A DNA stretch of 64,000 bases from Sphagnum compactum (taxonomy: Eukaryota > Bryophyta > Sphagnopsida > Sphagnales). The stretch's first letter is position 1; the number at the start of each line of letters is the position of its first letter. The position numbers were made by a program, and so were the translations under genes. Positions 46,296 to 58,785 of this stretch are shown one piece after another. Where the stretch lies: positions 9,881,863-9,945,862 of the forward strand of contig OZ234496.1 of NCBI GenBank assembly GCA_965153455.1. Direction: 5' to 3'. Below the pieces are notes generated by a model. It was not told the DNA's origin. It made no database searches and saw nothing but the letters and a program-made list of their open reading frames with translations.

Positions 46296-48345
46296 TCAAC
46301 TGGTGTAGACTATGCAACAGAAATTGGTTCAATAAAAGCAAACAATTATCAACTAATACAATCACTAAAAAAAACTAGAAAAAAAACAACTATCATTTGC
46401 AACTATTTTATAGTTGCAAAAGACATTTGCTACTAAAAATTGCCTAATTACATTAGACAAGTTGCATTAAACATTAATTTCAAGTGTGGATGAAGTCAAT
46501 GGTCAATAAATACTTTGCCATCCATATATAATTGTATGCCATCTATATATTACCGTAAAAATTATCAATTTACATAATGACGTGTGGCAATTGAAAAAGG
46601 TTTTTTAAAAATTGTCTTAAAAATAAATAATGGATCCTCATCATCTAATTTAAATGGTTTTAGATTGTGACACATGGCTTAATACCAATATGCCATTTGG
46701 CATTTTTGGATTTTGATCAAAATGAATTGAAAATAAATATTTAAGTAAGTAGATGGGAATAGGTAGGTAGGTTAGGGAAGTAGGAAAGTTTTTTTTTTAT
46801 ATATAATGCTTAACCTTTGGGGTTAAAAAAATTAAATGGTTCAATTCCCTCAGCTCATCCAAACTAACATGTGTTTTCTTATGTGCAAATGTAGGACAAA
46901 GCCTCTTTGTTATATAATTCTCAAGATGGAAGTGGAGGACAAAACATATGGGATAGAAATTGAAGTTGCAACTTAGTTACAAACTATGTTGCAACTAAAA
47001 GATTATCTTGTTTTTTTGTCCTCCTTTTTAATTTTGTAAACTATATAACTAAGTAGATAAATAACTAACTAACTATTTAAATAGTTAAATAAAATTTTTA
47101 TTTATTTATAAATTATTAATTCATAATTCATAAATAAAAAAATAAATACTGAAATAATAACCAATTAACCAAATTATCACATATAAATTTTCATTGATAT
47201 CTTTCAAATTTTAAAAATAAACAACTAAAATATTAGCCAATTAATAGTTAAAATTGAGTAATAACTAACTAACTTATTAATATAAGTTATTAAATAGTAC
47301 ATCATAACTTCATTATAAATTATAAATTAATTATTAGATTAAAATAATTTAATCAATAGTTAAAAATTCATTTAAATAAAAAAATAAAAAAATAATAAAT
47401 AATAAATATCTAAATAATAACCAACAACATATTAGTTATACATTACTAATTAATAGTTCATAAATTTCATTTTTATTTATTTAAATATTAATTAATTCAC
47501 CAATTTATTATTTACCATTTTAAATAATTATTACATAGAGGAGAAAAATATTAATGAATTAATTTTTATTATATATATGAATCAATTAACTAACTTATTA
47601 GTTATAAAATTTCATTAATGGTTTTTGGATAATCAAATAAATTAAATAATTATTAAATAATTAATACTTAAGTAATGAATGTTGAATAATATTTTTAATT
47701 TAAAATTACTATGATTATATATGATTATAATATTATATAATTAATAATTATTAACCAACCAATAATTAACTAACTAATTAGTTATAAATAATGATCAATA
47801 GTTTATGTAGAAACAAATGAATAACTAATATACTGACTAATTATGAAATATTAATTATAAATATTAAGTATGAACTATTAGTTATCAATTAATAAGTGGG
47901 TAGTCATTTACGTTAGGTAGGTAAGTAACCTAGGCTAGGCTAGGTAAACAAGCATATATAAGGAGGTAGGTAGTTATTTTGCCTAAATACAACTTTATAA
48001 ATACACTGATGGAAACATACCCCCATTATACCCCTAATATAATTTAACAAAAGTACACATACCTTTCAAAAGTTTATAATACACCTATGTATACCACTAG
48101 GGACTATTTTAACACCCTAGAGATGCAACTAAGTTTGGTTCCATTTGCAACTAATCGGACATATGGACATGATCATGGATGAAAACAATCTTAAAGTGTA
48201 GGATCGATAAAAAAATTATTAGTTACAAATGTAGTTGTAGCATAGTTGCAAGAATGGTCAAGGGTGCAAAATCGTTATAAAACCAATAAGAGTTAGCTGC
48301 AAATGACAATTAGTTGCACATAGTTGCAAATGCATTGGTTACATT
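46296..48345. repeat. AT-rich low-complexity block with TTGCAACTA motifs
   Basis: About 47030-47900 is almost pure A/T in degenerate TAAT/TAAC words without ORFs. On both sides the motif TAGTTGCAA or its complement recurs (near 46400, 46965, 47010, 48125, 48150, 48240, 48325), matching the loop side of the foldback element. Short TAGG stretches occur near 46745 and 47895-47970. It lies inside the gypsy element. Confidence 0.5.
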
Positions 48346-49268
48346 TTGGGGGATTTTTTTATAGTGAATTACAACACTTGGAGAACCAAGTCTAAGGGTA
48401 AAAGTACCAATTACTTTTCATGTTTTTTTCATGGCATTGAATTTTTACATTGGACTTTGATAATAATGTTTACAAACATGGTTCCGAAAAGGTTTCAACT
48501 GGTGTCTATTTCAAGATTGATTAAAACATTTGACCGGGAACAATATACCTTTTGCAATTAAGAAAGACATCTTTTATGGACCTATCCATTCATACAAGAT
48601 TATTTACAAAAGATGATAACGAATGACCTAATGGAACAATTTACCAACCAAACGGTCATGCATGAAAAGCCACTAGTAACAAGAATACCAAAATAGGTAC
48701 AAATTAGCGAGGTGAGGGTTCAACAAATTTTTTGATTTGAAGAGGTTGTTATTCCAACCTTTGTTGCACCACAAGTGAATTCAAGACTAGTATTTTCAAC
48801 CTAGTGCATGAGCAACAATATTAATACTTGTTAAATTTTCATACTTCATATGGAATATTCAAACCAATGAAGTAAAGAGGTTAGGAGTTAGATTATGGGA
48901 TGTAGTTACAAGTTTTGCAATACCGATGAAGGCAATTCCACTTACAATAGAACAAAAAACTCTGTAAAAAACCAATTATGATAGTTGCTGAGTATGGACA
49001 CAAGTAAATGTTCTATTTTGGTCCAAGTGGTGTGGCAAGGATACTGAATTTGGGCAATGATTTTGGAGGTTCACATACAATTGTCCAATGTACCACAAGG
49101 ATACTTACTATGTATCTAGGGATGATGTCTATATTAGTTTGGAATAAGGTTGTTCATACCATGACAACTAACATACCAATTACACTATAATTTAACCAGT
49201 ATTAATATACCACTTACACAAGTACTATCACAATAGGTAGTACCTAAGCTCAAGGGAATTATCCTTTA

Positions 49269-49860
49269 ATGTTTGCATGGACAATATCAATTACATGGAA
49301 TGTTACACCAACAAAGACTGAGAGGCAACATGCTAGGAAACAACTTCCTTATCCACAATATGTAAAGGATACATATCTTAATTTTCATGTATGGGTGTTC
49401 AAAGTAGCAATACGAACAAATTGTGAAAGGGAAGATGAAAACATTGTTCACATGTTCATATTCACTCTACATGATACAATATAAAAATGGAGCAAAAATT
49501 CCCTTGCAAAACATTCCAACTACATTTTGCAGAGTTTGAATAAACATTTTGTAAATGGTTCAAATCCGTGAAAAATGATGAACATGTATACATGTAGTTG
49601 AAGACATTCAAACATGACCACACAAATAAAGTGGAGGTTTATTACAAACGTTTGATGAAATCAATCAATAGTCTACAAACAAAAATCAACTAATAATTTT
49701 TTTTATTACAATATGAACTTCAATCATACCTAAGGATTGCTACAACAAATATGCAAAAAACTACCTTATAACAATGTAAAAAAGTTGTGATGATGTTTGA
49801 AGAAGTATTAGTGAAACTAAAGGATATAACTAACTAATTATTCAAAAACCAACATATGCC
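49269..49860 (+). pseudogene. Gypsy gag capsid remnant
   Basis: The first frame reads VWVFKVAIRTNCEREDENIV then HMFIFTLHDTI, a retrotransposon-gag-like helical block. A shifted frame from about 49552 reads WFKSVKNDEHVYM, NKVEVYYKRLMKSINSLQTK and QYELQSYLRIATTNMQKTTL, then VVMMFEEVLVKLK, the later part of the same domain. Four or more stops are present. The zinc knuckle was not found before the inserted segment. Confidence 0.6.
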
Positions 49861-50388
49861 ATTATGACCATGTGAGCCATGGATTATAGCTCAACAATTA
49901 GTTAAGCATTAGTTCCGTAATTTTCCTTAGTATTAATGATTTGAATGCTTATAAGCCTCCAAGTAGTGATTATTAATAGTTGAATCAGCTTTTGTGATAT
50001 TTCTAGGCATATAGTACTTCTTTATTTTAGTTGATGTAGCTCTTAATCAGTTAAGCACCTAGTAAACTTTTTAAAGTACATTATCCCTTTTATGTTGCAG
50101 AGAAGGGAAAGGGGATGTAGAATTAGTTGTGATTTATTGATATATAGGGAATACAAGCCCATAATTAACAATAGCATTCCGCCATGACAAGGTTAAGTTA
50201 GTATGTAGAAGAATCTTCAAGCACTAATGATGTACATGTAAGATTTTTAGGATGTAGTCCTAATACATCTTTATTTAATTTCACTTCTATCAGACTTTTA
50301 AATACAATCAAATCAAACTTAAGTATTAACATTTCCGCCTGAGTAGCCTCAGGTGAATTACAACTGAATAACTGACTTAAAGGATAGA

Positions 50389-50802
50389 TCACAGTTGTAA
50401 AAAATCTAGGATGCGGCGAATGGTGCGAGCGAGGTACTCGGCTTGATGCTCCAGGGGAAGTGGGTTGATCGGGCCTCGTAGCCAACGATAATGGCCATCA
50501 CCGGGAACCCACGTTCGACAATGGAGACGGACATCATCATCTTCGCACTAGCACTCTTCAAACCTTTCTGGCGCAGCTCCACGAGCAGGAACAAACTTTA
50601 AATAAATTGCTAAAGCATGTGAGTTAGGGGATAGTCGACGATCCCATACCGAACGAGCGACTCGAGTGCGCACCACTCTCCTGGGCGGTTCTTCTTCGCG
50701 CGGCCGTTGAGAAACATTCAAGTCGAGCGGTGCTTCTTCAAGCTCTTCTTGTTGTACGAGTGCGACTGGAGGATTTGAAGGCGTAGCGTCATCGTCCGCC
50801 AT
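50389..50802 (-). CDS. Unrecognised small gene with one in-frame TAG
   Basis: GC-rich ORF in AT-rich DNA, opposite to the surrounding gypsy element. From the ATG at 50802 it runs 84 codons to a TAG at 50548-50550, then continues in the same frame 52 more codons to a TGA at 50389-50391. The first part is acidic then basic, with an EAR-like APLDLNV (residues 24-30) and PPRRVVRTRVARSVWDRR. The part after TAG reads CEDDDVRLHCRTWVPGDGHY and RWLRGPINPLPLEHQAEYLA, equally protein-like. Gene-like surroundings on the minus strand: a possible 48-bp GTAAGT...CAG intron at 50862-50815 just before the start, and AATAAA at 50275-50270 after the stop. I recognise no family. It may be a pseudogene by one nonsense change, a readthrough gene or cargo of an inserted element. 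Confidence 0.4.
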
Positions 50803-50869
50803 GACTAGTTGCACCTGCATCAACAAAAACCAAGAAGGTAGTACAAACAAGGTGGTACTTACGTTCAAA

Positions 50870-52140
50870 AGGGGTCGAGGCCTTTTTATTTAACAAGTTA
50901 GGGTAGGCGTAAGGTGTGGAAGTGACGGCGGAACCTTATCAAAACTCGAACACCCTAGATCTAAGGGATTCATCAAACCCTAAATTCAACGGTGGATCTA
51001 AAAGTATGTGAGAGTTTTTTTTTATGCAAATTGTAATTCCAATTTACTATGTACTACATAGTTAATTAGTGCATAGTAAAATAAATAGAAAGGGAATATC
51101 AAAGGAGTAAATGTTACACGAAAATGTTACTTCAACCATTGAATTAATCAAGTAAGAACTCAAGGACTCTTCCTTGTTACTATCGATAATTTATCCTAGT
51201 AGTTAGTTACTTGAAGTAATTAGGATGAAGAAGTAGGATGTGAAGGTCAACGGACGGAAAAGATATGGATCAAGCTCACGAGACCTCATCAAGATATCCA
51301 AGATAAGGGGGAGGTTGGATCCTCCAAATCCCATTAGTCATGAGGATTTTCATCCTCTTTGATTGGAGGATGGAATATCTCTTGTGTTTCATTGGGCCCA
51401 AGGATTCTCATCCTAATTTCAATTGGATGGCCATTCATTCTCAAATTCTCATTGGCCCTTGAAGGATGAAAAGGCCATTGATTGGTGCAAAAGGATTTCA
51501 AAGCTTTCATTGGACAAGGGGAACAAGCTCAAGGAAGGTCATGGAGGCTTACCAAAGAAGAAGGCATTGTGTGTATGGGAAAAAAAAGGAGAAGGAAGAG
51601 GAGAATGAAGTGTTATAAATAGTTACACGATAAGGAGAGAAAAAGGTATTTTTTGTTTCTTGGAACACTACCCAGGCTGGATTGCTTAATACGGAGGTAC
51701 ATGCTAAAGTACCTATTACAACATAGCCTTGTAAAGAAGGGAGTGCACTAATGAAGACCATGGAAAAAATATTTAAGGATATATGCAAGCAAATGTTAGA
51801 AACCACTTGTACATTCTTGACTTGGGACCACTATAAAAAATAGCTCTTGAATTGAAATGGTACATATGGCAAAAGATGAAACCCCACCGCGGGGGGGGGG
51901 GATTAAATGATTGTCCAACCCATTTTTTATCAGCCTATTATTATTATTTTTAAATTTATACATATTAAAGCCACCTTATATTATTTTATAATCCATTATT
52001 TCATATTACTACATACTATATATCATAATTAAATTGATTATTTGAATCAAATGTATCGTATTTTTTAATTAATTAAATTATAATTTTTACTCAACAACCA
52101 ATATATCGCACCCTATATTTTTACTCACGTATTTTCTTAC
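50870..52140. other. Flank of the inserted segment, no recognised gene
   Basis: A TATAAATAG box-like word lies near 51614 (+). An open frame at 51423-51608 is not recognised. A G run (51893-51901) and a C run (52157-52166) occur at the far side. This DNA separates the gag remnant from the protease remnant and so looks inserted or lost-and-replaced. Confidence 0.3.
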
Positions 52141-52279
52141 TTTTTTTTACTAATGCCCCCCCCCCCCTTGAGAGATGAAATTAGTTAAAAACACATGGGT
52201 GTCAAAACCAATCGTGGAGAATATATGTATTGTAACAAATGAAGTAGCATTCCATAAATAAGTCTACTTGTAGGAGCAA

Positions 52280-52790
52280 TTAACAATCACATGGTAGTGA
52301 TATAGGTTGTGTGCTTAAAAACACCATTGAGGATGTTTTATTAGATGGTGGATCTAGAATTCACGTCATTACATAACAACTTTGCAATAAGTTTGGGTTA
52401 CCAAAACCCAAACCAACACCTAATTATAACCTAAAGATGGCTAATCAAACCACTAATAAACTAGTAGGTTTAATCTAGAACATGAAAATTCTGGTGTATG
52501 CCATACCATATGTAAAAACCTTTATAATACTACAAAATAATGTAGTGGATGCTAGTTATTCAATATTGTTGGGTAGACCATGGTTGTGGGATGCCAAAGT
52601 TTCACATGATTATGACAATAACTTGGTAACTATTCAAGGTAATGGTATAATTAAAATAATTACTATAACCAAACACCTAAGTATTAACACTAAATGACCA
52701 GAGGTGTTAGTGTGTTATGACTTCCAACATGGAATTACAAATGATGAAGAGGATGTGATGTTCACAACATAATTGACGTTGTTTTCCATT
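52280..52790 (+). pseudogene. Gypsy aspartic protease remnant
   Basis: VLLDGGSRIHVIT carries the retropepsin active site in the DGGS form. It is followed by CNKFGLPKPKPTPNYNLKMA and, in a shifted frame, YSILLGRPWLWDAKVSHDY, the conserved C-terminal protease block (LGRPW). Stops occur between the two. Confidence 0.7.
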
Positions 52791-53794
52791 GGTATTATTG
52801 TATCATTGGAGGGGGCCAAAATACTACCTGAATCATAGGTGAAATGGGATGTTATTTCACAACCGTTTAGCAAAATTACAAGCATTAGTGTAACATGATG
52901 TACTTCGGAATTAATAAGAATTCAACCCATAGAAAGCATGAAGGACATGGTGTATGCAAAGACCTATTATCGCCACATTGTTGTGATATATAAGTAGATG
53001 AAACACAAGTTTAGAAATAGGTGCAGCAAATGCAAGTGGTAGGATGGACGTTAACAAAGGAAGAACAACTCGTCAAACTAAACATAGGCACCATTGAGCG
53101 ACCATAATATGTGAAGATTAATGCACAATTAACAACAACACAAACATGTTCTTTGAAGATCTTGTTACAAGAAGGTGAAAACACACTACATTGTTGATAA
53201 AAAAATTTCACAATGTGATTTTTGCAAGATTTTGAAATTTGTAATTGACCATATGATTAAATAAAAATGATTAAGTTAATAAAAGACTCAACATTACTAT
53301 GTTAAATATAATATAATCACATTGTATGAATTTTTTGAATATTTTTTGAATTGTCATAACATAATGGACTTTTAAAGAAATATCCAAAAACCTACAATAA
53401 TCCATAATCATTGCATATGGATTTCATGCACTTTCATATAATTTTTTTATTGGATAAAAGATTCAATGATAATATGGTGCAATAATATTAAGGAAAACAT
53501 TTTTAAAACATTTTGATGACCAAATTGTTTTATGTACTTTAATCATGGTTTTCCCCCCATTAGGTCCCTTCTTTAGTGAAAATAATAATTTAGAAACTCA
53601 TATTCAAATTTAAGTTATCCATAATGTAAATTAGAGTTAGAATTTTTTTTATAATGAATTTTTAATGATAACTTGCAAAATGACTTGTATGATTTAAAAT
53701 ATCTTGTCTTCACATTGCCTCTACATAGTGTTAATTTAAGCAATTATGGACTTTCATACTTACCTAAAATTGTTACACCTTAGTGTATTTCACC

Positions 53795-54230
53795 CATGAG
53801 TTCAAAGGTGTTTTTGCATGGATTTACAAGGACCTAAAGGGGATTCCACATGAGTTAGCACAACACAAGATTGAACCCAACATTACAATTCCATCCACTC
53901 ATCGGGGCAAGTACCACGTGAATCCAAACTATGTTGCTATAATCAAATAGGACATTAACAAGTTATTAGTAACAAGTTTTATTCAACTAGTAAAAGAGGC
54001 AACATGGCTATTTCCAATTGTAGTGGCGCTAAAGAAAAATGGGAGTTATGGATTTGTGTAGATATTTGTAAGTTGAATGTCGTGACAAAATACTCGTATC
54101 CATTGCCATTTATTAATGAAAAATGCGACACAGTGGTCCATAACATATACATGTGTTCGATGACATGCCACATTAAGGACTTTGTGTTCATAATGGCACA
54201 TGTACAACTAAGCTAACGCCAAATATAAAA
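53795..54230 (+). pseudogene. Gypsy reverse transcriptase remnant lacking the palm
   Basis: Reads AWIYKDLKGIPHELAQHKIE, then YHVNPNYVAIIK, a stop, DINKLLVTSFIQLVKEATWL and PIVVALKKNG. A shifted frame gives CVDICKLNVVTKYSYPLPF, the standard RT fingers region. The palm with YxDD is absent: within a few bases after about 54216 the sequence jumps to the RNase H connection (KPFVWTIECQQTWKFIKK near 54232). Confidence 0.75.
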
Positions 54231-54705
54231 CCATTTGTGTGGACAATTGAATGTCAACAAACATGGAAGTTCATTAAGAAGCGATACATTGAAGCTTGGA
54301 TACTAATTTCACCTAATTGGTAATCAAAATTCCATGTTCATACAAATGTTTTTTTGTTGGTAGTAAAGGCTATGTTGGCCCAAAACTAAACATGTAAACT
54401 TTATCAACCAATAATTTATGCTTCCAGGTTGTTGAACAAGGCACAATGGAACTATACCACAACAAAACAAAAATAAATTAACAATGGTGTTTGCATTGCA
54501 TAAGTTCTGACATTACCTGTTGGGCAACAAGTTTATGTTTTGTGTTGATCACATGACATTAATGTACATGGTCAATAGGCCACAAATATTTAGGAAAATT
54601 GGTAAATGGCTTTTAATGTTCTTAAAGTATGATTTTAAAGTAATATACAAACTTGGCAAAAAACCCATGGTGGCAAATGTATTGTCTAGATTGCCAAATA
54701 CATAG
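54231..54705 (+). pseudogene. Gypsy RNase H domain remnant
   Basis: Begins WTIECQQTWKFIKKRYIEAW and ILISPNW, then FHVHTN (the DAS.. strand with the first catalytic Asp changed to Asn). A frame at 54520-54702 reads GNKFMFCVDHMTLMYMVNRP, KIGKWLLMFLKYDFKVIYK and VANVLSRLP (usual form VADALSR, here Asp to Asn). Confidence 0.7.
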
Positions 54706-54939
54706 GAACTTATAGGTGTTCTATATTGAACTATAAATTCCTCATTGTTTTTGGTATAGCCCATGTGGTTACATGAGGTAATCGATCGCCTAAAGATAGG
54801 TCTATTTTTGGACAATCTTTTAGTAGCTCAGAACTAGAAGATATCTTAGTAGGTAAAACCTTTTACAATACAAAAGGGTGTATGATATAGGCATGGACAT
54901 GACAACTAGTTATGTCCTTGTCTAACACCTACAAAAATA

Positions 54940-55990
54940 CGTATCATACTATGAGAGTTACATGAAGGGGTTAGAGGTGGGAACTTTGTGTTAAACATCA
55001 CAACAACAAAAAAAATTGGATGTTGGTTATTGGTGTGTGACCTTATTCAAGGATGTGTTGGAATACTATAAAAGTTGTGATTCATGTCAACAAGTGGGTG
55101 GTCTAAAGACAATGAGTTTGGCGAAAATGGTTACTTCGTTGCCAAAAAAACCATTCATGAAATGGGGCTTAAATTTCCTGGGGCCAATTGAACTTGTATG
55201 TAAACACACTGGGAACAAATACATACTAGTTATGATAAACTATGCAAGAAAGTGGGTGGAGGCAAGAACATTATGAACAAACACAATTGCGATCACAACC
55301 ATGTTCATTTATGAATGCATCCTCACTTGGTTTAACTATCCACTAACTTTAGTCACATATCAAGGAATTCATTTTAGTAATGATCATGTTATTAATCATA
55401 TGACAAAACACTTATTGTTGAAACATAACTACCTACTATCCGCAAGGGAATGGACATGCATAATCAACTAACAAGATGATCAAGGCTCTATTGACAAAAC
55501 TAGTAGACAAAAACTAAAATGATTGGGATGAACACTTATCTATGGTATTATTTTTGTATTGTACCACATTCAAAATGGTAACTAATAACACTCATACTAG
55601 TTGGTGTATGGTTTGCATCCCTTGATGTCAACAAAATATACTATGCCTACATTTAATGAAGGACTATGGGATCCAAACCCAATATAAGTATTGATGAACT
55701 TTTTACATGACTTGGAAAATTTGTAGGAGTACAAGATGGAAGAGCAAGAAAATGTTGCAAAAGCACATTGGAATATGTCTTTGTGTTCACAACAATGTTA
55801 CTTGGAAAAAAATTTGGTTTTGGTGATTATGCGTTGAATGGTTTCCAAAGGAAGCAAAGGAGAAGGTTGGGAAATTTACTAGGCGTTGATAGGGACCTTA
55901 TTGTATATAAATTTGTCTTTTTAACAATATTGTAAGACTGGTAACATTGGCGAATTTTGAACCGCATCTAATTTTGGTGAATGTGAAACC
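54940..55990 (+). pseudogene. Gypsy integrase remnant
   Basis: ELHEGVRGGNFVLN and YYKSCDSCQQVGGLK are the HHCC zinc region. KWGLNFLGPIE, GNKYILVMINYARKWVEA, TLVTYQGIHFSND and LVYGLHPLMSTKYTMP follow the core domain. The first two catalytic Asp residues are replaced (Asn in GLNF, Tyr in VTYQ) and the region of the Glu is broken by stops. Later GPY and VNVKPYKYM fit the C-terminal module. Confidence 0.7.
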
Positions 55991-56671
55991 TTACAAGTAC
56001 ATGGAATAGGTAGTCATTCAATTGGTTGTACAAACAATGGGTAGTTGGGATGCAAATGATAACATTCAATCATGAGAGGTCCATCATGCCAATACTCCAA
56101 CCGATAGTATGGTAACTAGCAACCTAACAAGTTGTACGAATACTTGTAGTGAGAAACAACCTAGATGTCAACCTATTTATTGGAAGGATGAAACTCAGGA
56201 GCAGGTCAATACACATGACTTTGTTAATGAAGAGGTGTAGGATGAACCTTAGGAAACATCCACATATACACATGAGACATTAATAAAGCATGTTCATAAT
56301 CATTCGCACACTTGTACATTGGTGGCCCATGTGGGAGCAACTAATTTGCTACCAAGAAAGGAGGTTCGTTCAACATGAAGATGTGGAGGGTCAAAAGATG
56401 CCATCACAATCCACAAAGTTCAATATTCCATCATAGATTTTATAGGATTTGAAGCAATCTACATAAGAGCTAAAACAATAATAATTGATGTTTTATTTGA
56501 GACATATTGTTGATTCCCAACTAATACATGGAATGACAATGGATGATGAACATGAGGTTGAAGTTGACCTATTATAGGATGTTGCACAAGTTTTTCACCA
56601 AGAATAAATGTTTAGGCTCTATAGTAATTATTCTCTTTCACATAGCAAAGATTTTGAGGACAAAATCTGAA

Positions 56672-56684
56672 GTAAAGGGGGGGT
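56672..56684 (+). other. Polypurine tract of the gypsy element
   Basis: GAAGTAAAGGGGGGG lies directly before the 3' LTR start (TGCTAGAGGAAT at 56687), the position of the plus-strand primer site in LTR retrotransposons. Confidence 0.65.
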
Positions 56685-56686
56685 AA

Positions 56687-56925
56687 TGCTAGAGGAATAG
56701 GTAGGCCAGATGGGATTAAACAAATAGGTAGGCAGCTATTGGATAGGTAGGTAGATTGACAACTTGTTCAAATTGGGACATATGGTAGTTGTTTTTGAAT
56801 TCTTGTTATTTCAAATGGGATTTTGGAAAGAAATGGGGCAAATTTCCATTCCTCCCTATTTTGGTTTTGTATCACTTTTTTTTTGCAAATTTGGAGGTTT
56901 TGACAACATGATAAGTGGGGGTGTA
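56687..56925 (+). repeat. 3' LTR of the gypsy element (recognisable part)
   Basis: Aligns with 44835-45065; shared words include GATGGGATTA, GACATATGGTAGTTGT, CAAATGGGATTTTGGA and TTTGGAGGTTTT. It contains several TAGGTAGG units. The outer end and target-site duplication were not located. Confidence 0.7.
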
Positions 56926-57719
56926 CATTGCACGATTTAAATCCATAAAATCCTCGGAGTGTGGTGCTTGGAATATGGGTATAGTTTTCATGGAGGCATC
57001 AATAATCTCATAAATATTTTTGCTAAACAACACAAACAAGTTCATTATGATTTTATTTATAGTAGACAATTAAAAACTTTCGTTGTGTCCCATCCCAATC
57101 ACGTAGTCTCAAAACTTTTTGTAATTATTGTAGATTCTTGTCCACTTTTCCTTGCAAACACATTCATTTTTATGTGTGTGTTATGGCTAGATCCCATCAC
57201 CAATGCAAAGATTTTTTTCCATTTGATAATTGCAATTTTGAAGTAACCTTTGTAATTCACTACACCTTATAAAACATTTTATTCCTCTTCTTTTGATTGA
57301 ACCATGCAATTTCATGATTTTTTGGTTGTTTAGGCTTTTTAATGGATACAATTTCAATGAAAAATCAATAACTTTTTTTTATTTTTTTAAACCTTCAATT
57401 TTTTTTTGGATCTTGATGGTATAGTAGGTGGAATTGAGCTATCACTAATAATGCCAAGAACCCCATTACATATTCAAAAAATCCATGTCAATGTTGTTGG
57501 TATTAATGCAATTGGTGTTCTTTGTAGAAAGAATGAAAAGGGATGTAGCTTATGTGGTTTGTTAAAGAGTTGATCATCACCACCATAAGGATTTTCATTG
57601 TTACAGGCTTCCATTTTTGTTGGATGTTTTTGTTGTTGCAATTTTTGGAGTTGTTGCCATGCAAGAGATGGGTCTTGCCATTGTTGCAATGTGAGAAACC
57701 TATTATTGGTAAAACATGA
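56926..57719. other. AT-rich region with a CAA/TTG-rich stretch
   Basis: No gene recognised. Around 57590-57690 TTGTTG-type trinucleotides dominate; the antisense reading is Gln/Asn-rich and is treated as low-complexity chance. Confidence 0.3.
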
Positions 57720-57905
57720 AACACCTATTGTTATTGCGACAAGTGTTGTTATTTGAAGGTGTGACTACATTGATCTATGTTTGTTGCAAATGTTGTCATT
57801 CAAAAATGTGCGACTACAGTGCTTTGCATTTGTTACAAGTGAAAATGGCAAATTTTGGTGTAATTACATTTCTATGGGTTTGCTACAAGTAAGAGCAACA
57901 AATTC
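57720..57905. repeat. Degenerate tandem repeat, about three ~50-bp units
   Basis: Units combine (A/G)CAA(G/A)TG...GTG.GACTACA and CTATG/GCATTTGTT. They begin near 57735, 57785 and 57837, ending in another ACAAGT. Copies are diverged. Confidence 0.5.
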
Positions 57906-58449
57906 AAAGGATCTTGGGTGAAGGTAGTAATTGGGAGCACTAATTTGGAGGGTTAAAAAAAAATGTTAGCTAACTTTGGGTTTTCATTAAAAAATGTAAG
58001 TATTTAGTAAATATAATGGTAGCCAACTTAGTTGTTACCATTGAGTTATTTTCCCTTACCATATAGGCATTCAAGTAGGACTTCATGCTACCTAACTTTG
58101 TGTGTGTGGACACAAGGTTAAACTTACCACTTTTAATTCTAAATTAACCTTCTTTTATTTTAAAATGTGGTTATACCTTGAAAAAAATATATTAATGTAC
58201 ATTGGAGGCACGTCTACCCATTGTAATTCACCTCCACAATACAAAGGTTATAATTCATTTCAAGGAATGTCCTTAATTTGGACACTTTGTAAAGTTCCCA
58301 TTACCATTTCCAAGGTAAGTTCATAAGGTCATACATGTTTATCTCATGCATTCATTATGTATTTGTCTTGTTTTATCTTGTCCATTGGCCCTCTCATGGG
58401 TAAGGGCCTCTCATGAGAACATTACCATATTGGGTCCACACCAATGTTG

Positions 58450-58640
58450 TGCGTGTAAATGTCAATAGTTGTATATACAACGTGTAAATCCCATGTAAAT
58501 GTAATCATTTACATTTACACACCTGAACTTTTTACATTTACATTTATATTATTGTCGTATATATATTTACACACACACACACACACACACACAATTACAC
58601 TTACATGTCTGGTGTAAATATTTTGAGGCATGTAAATGTA
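58450..58640. repeat. TTTACA-rich tract with an AC microsatellite
   Basis: The word CATTTACA/TGTAAATG recurs in both orientations around 58455-58550. About 12 AC units lie at 58569-58592. Confidence 0.7.
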
Positions 58641-58785
58641 TGTATTATATACCCTTAATGATTATACCTTCTTGCAATTCCATGTTAATTAGTTGTGGGT
58701 GCATGCAATGGGCCATTTGGTTGGCCTATCATCAAAAACATTATTAAATCCCCCACTTTCCAAGTAAAAATCATATTTTAAAAAT

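Larger units (their letters stand above)
44835..56930 (+). mobile_element. Old Ty3/gypsy LTR retrotransposon, ~12 kb, decayed
   Basis: One element is inferred from related LTRs at both ends and coding remnants in the canonical order gag, protease, reverse transcriptase, RNase H, integrase on one strand, followed by a polypurine tract directly before the 3' LTR. All domains have stops or frameshifts, and the catalytic part of the reverse transcriptase is deleted. The length exceeds the usual 5-10 kb because of insertions: a foldback element at 45.93-46.16 kb, AT-rich DNA at 46.4-48.3 kb and a foreign segment at about 49.9-52.1 kb. LTR divergence is high, so insertion is old. Confidence 0.75.

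Noticed and set aside
47030-47900. Possible matrix-attachment or origin-like AT block
   Set aside because: High AT alone is not evidence, and it lies inside a decayed retrotransposon with no defined motif.
57474-57724. Gln/Asn-rich minus-strand ORFs
   Set aside because: Produced by TTG-rich low-complexity DNA.
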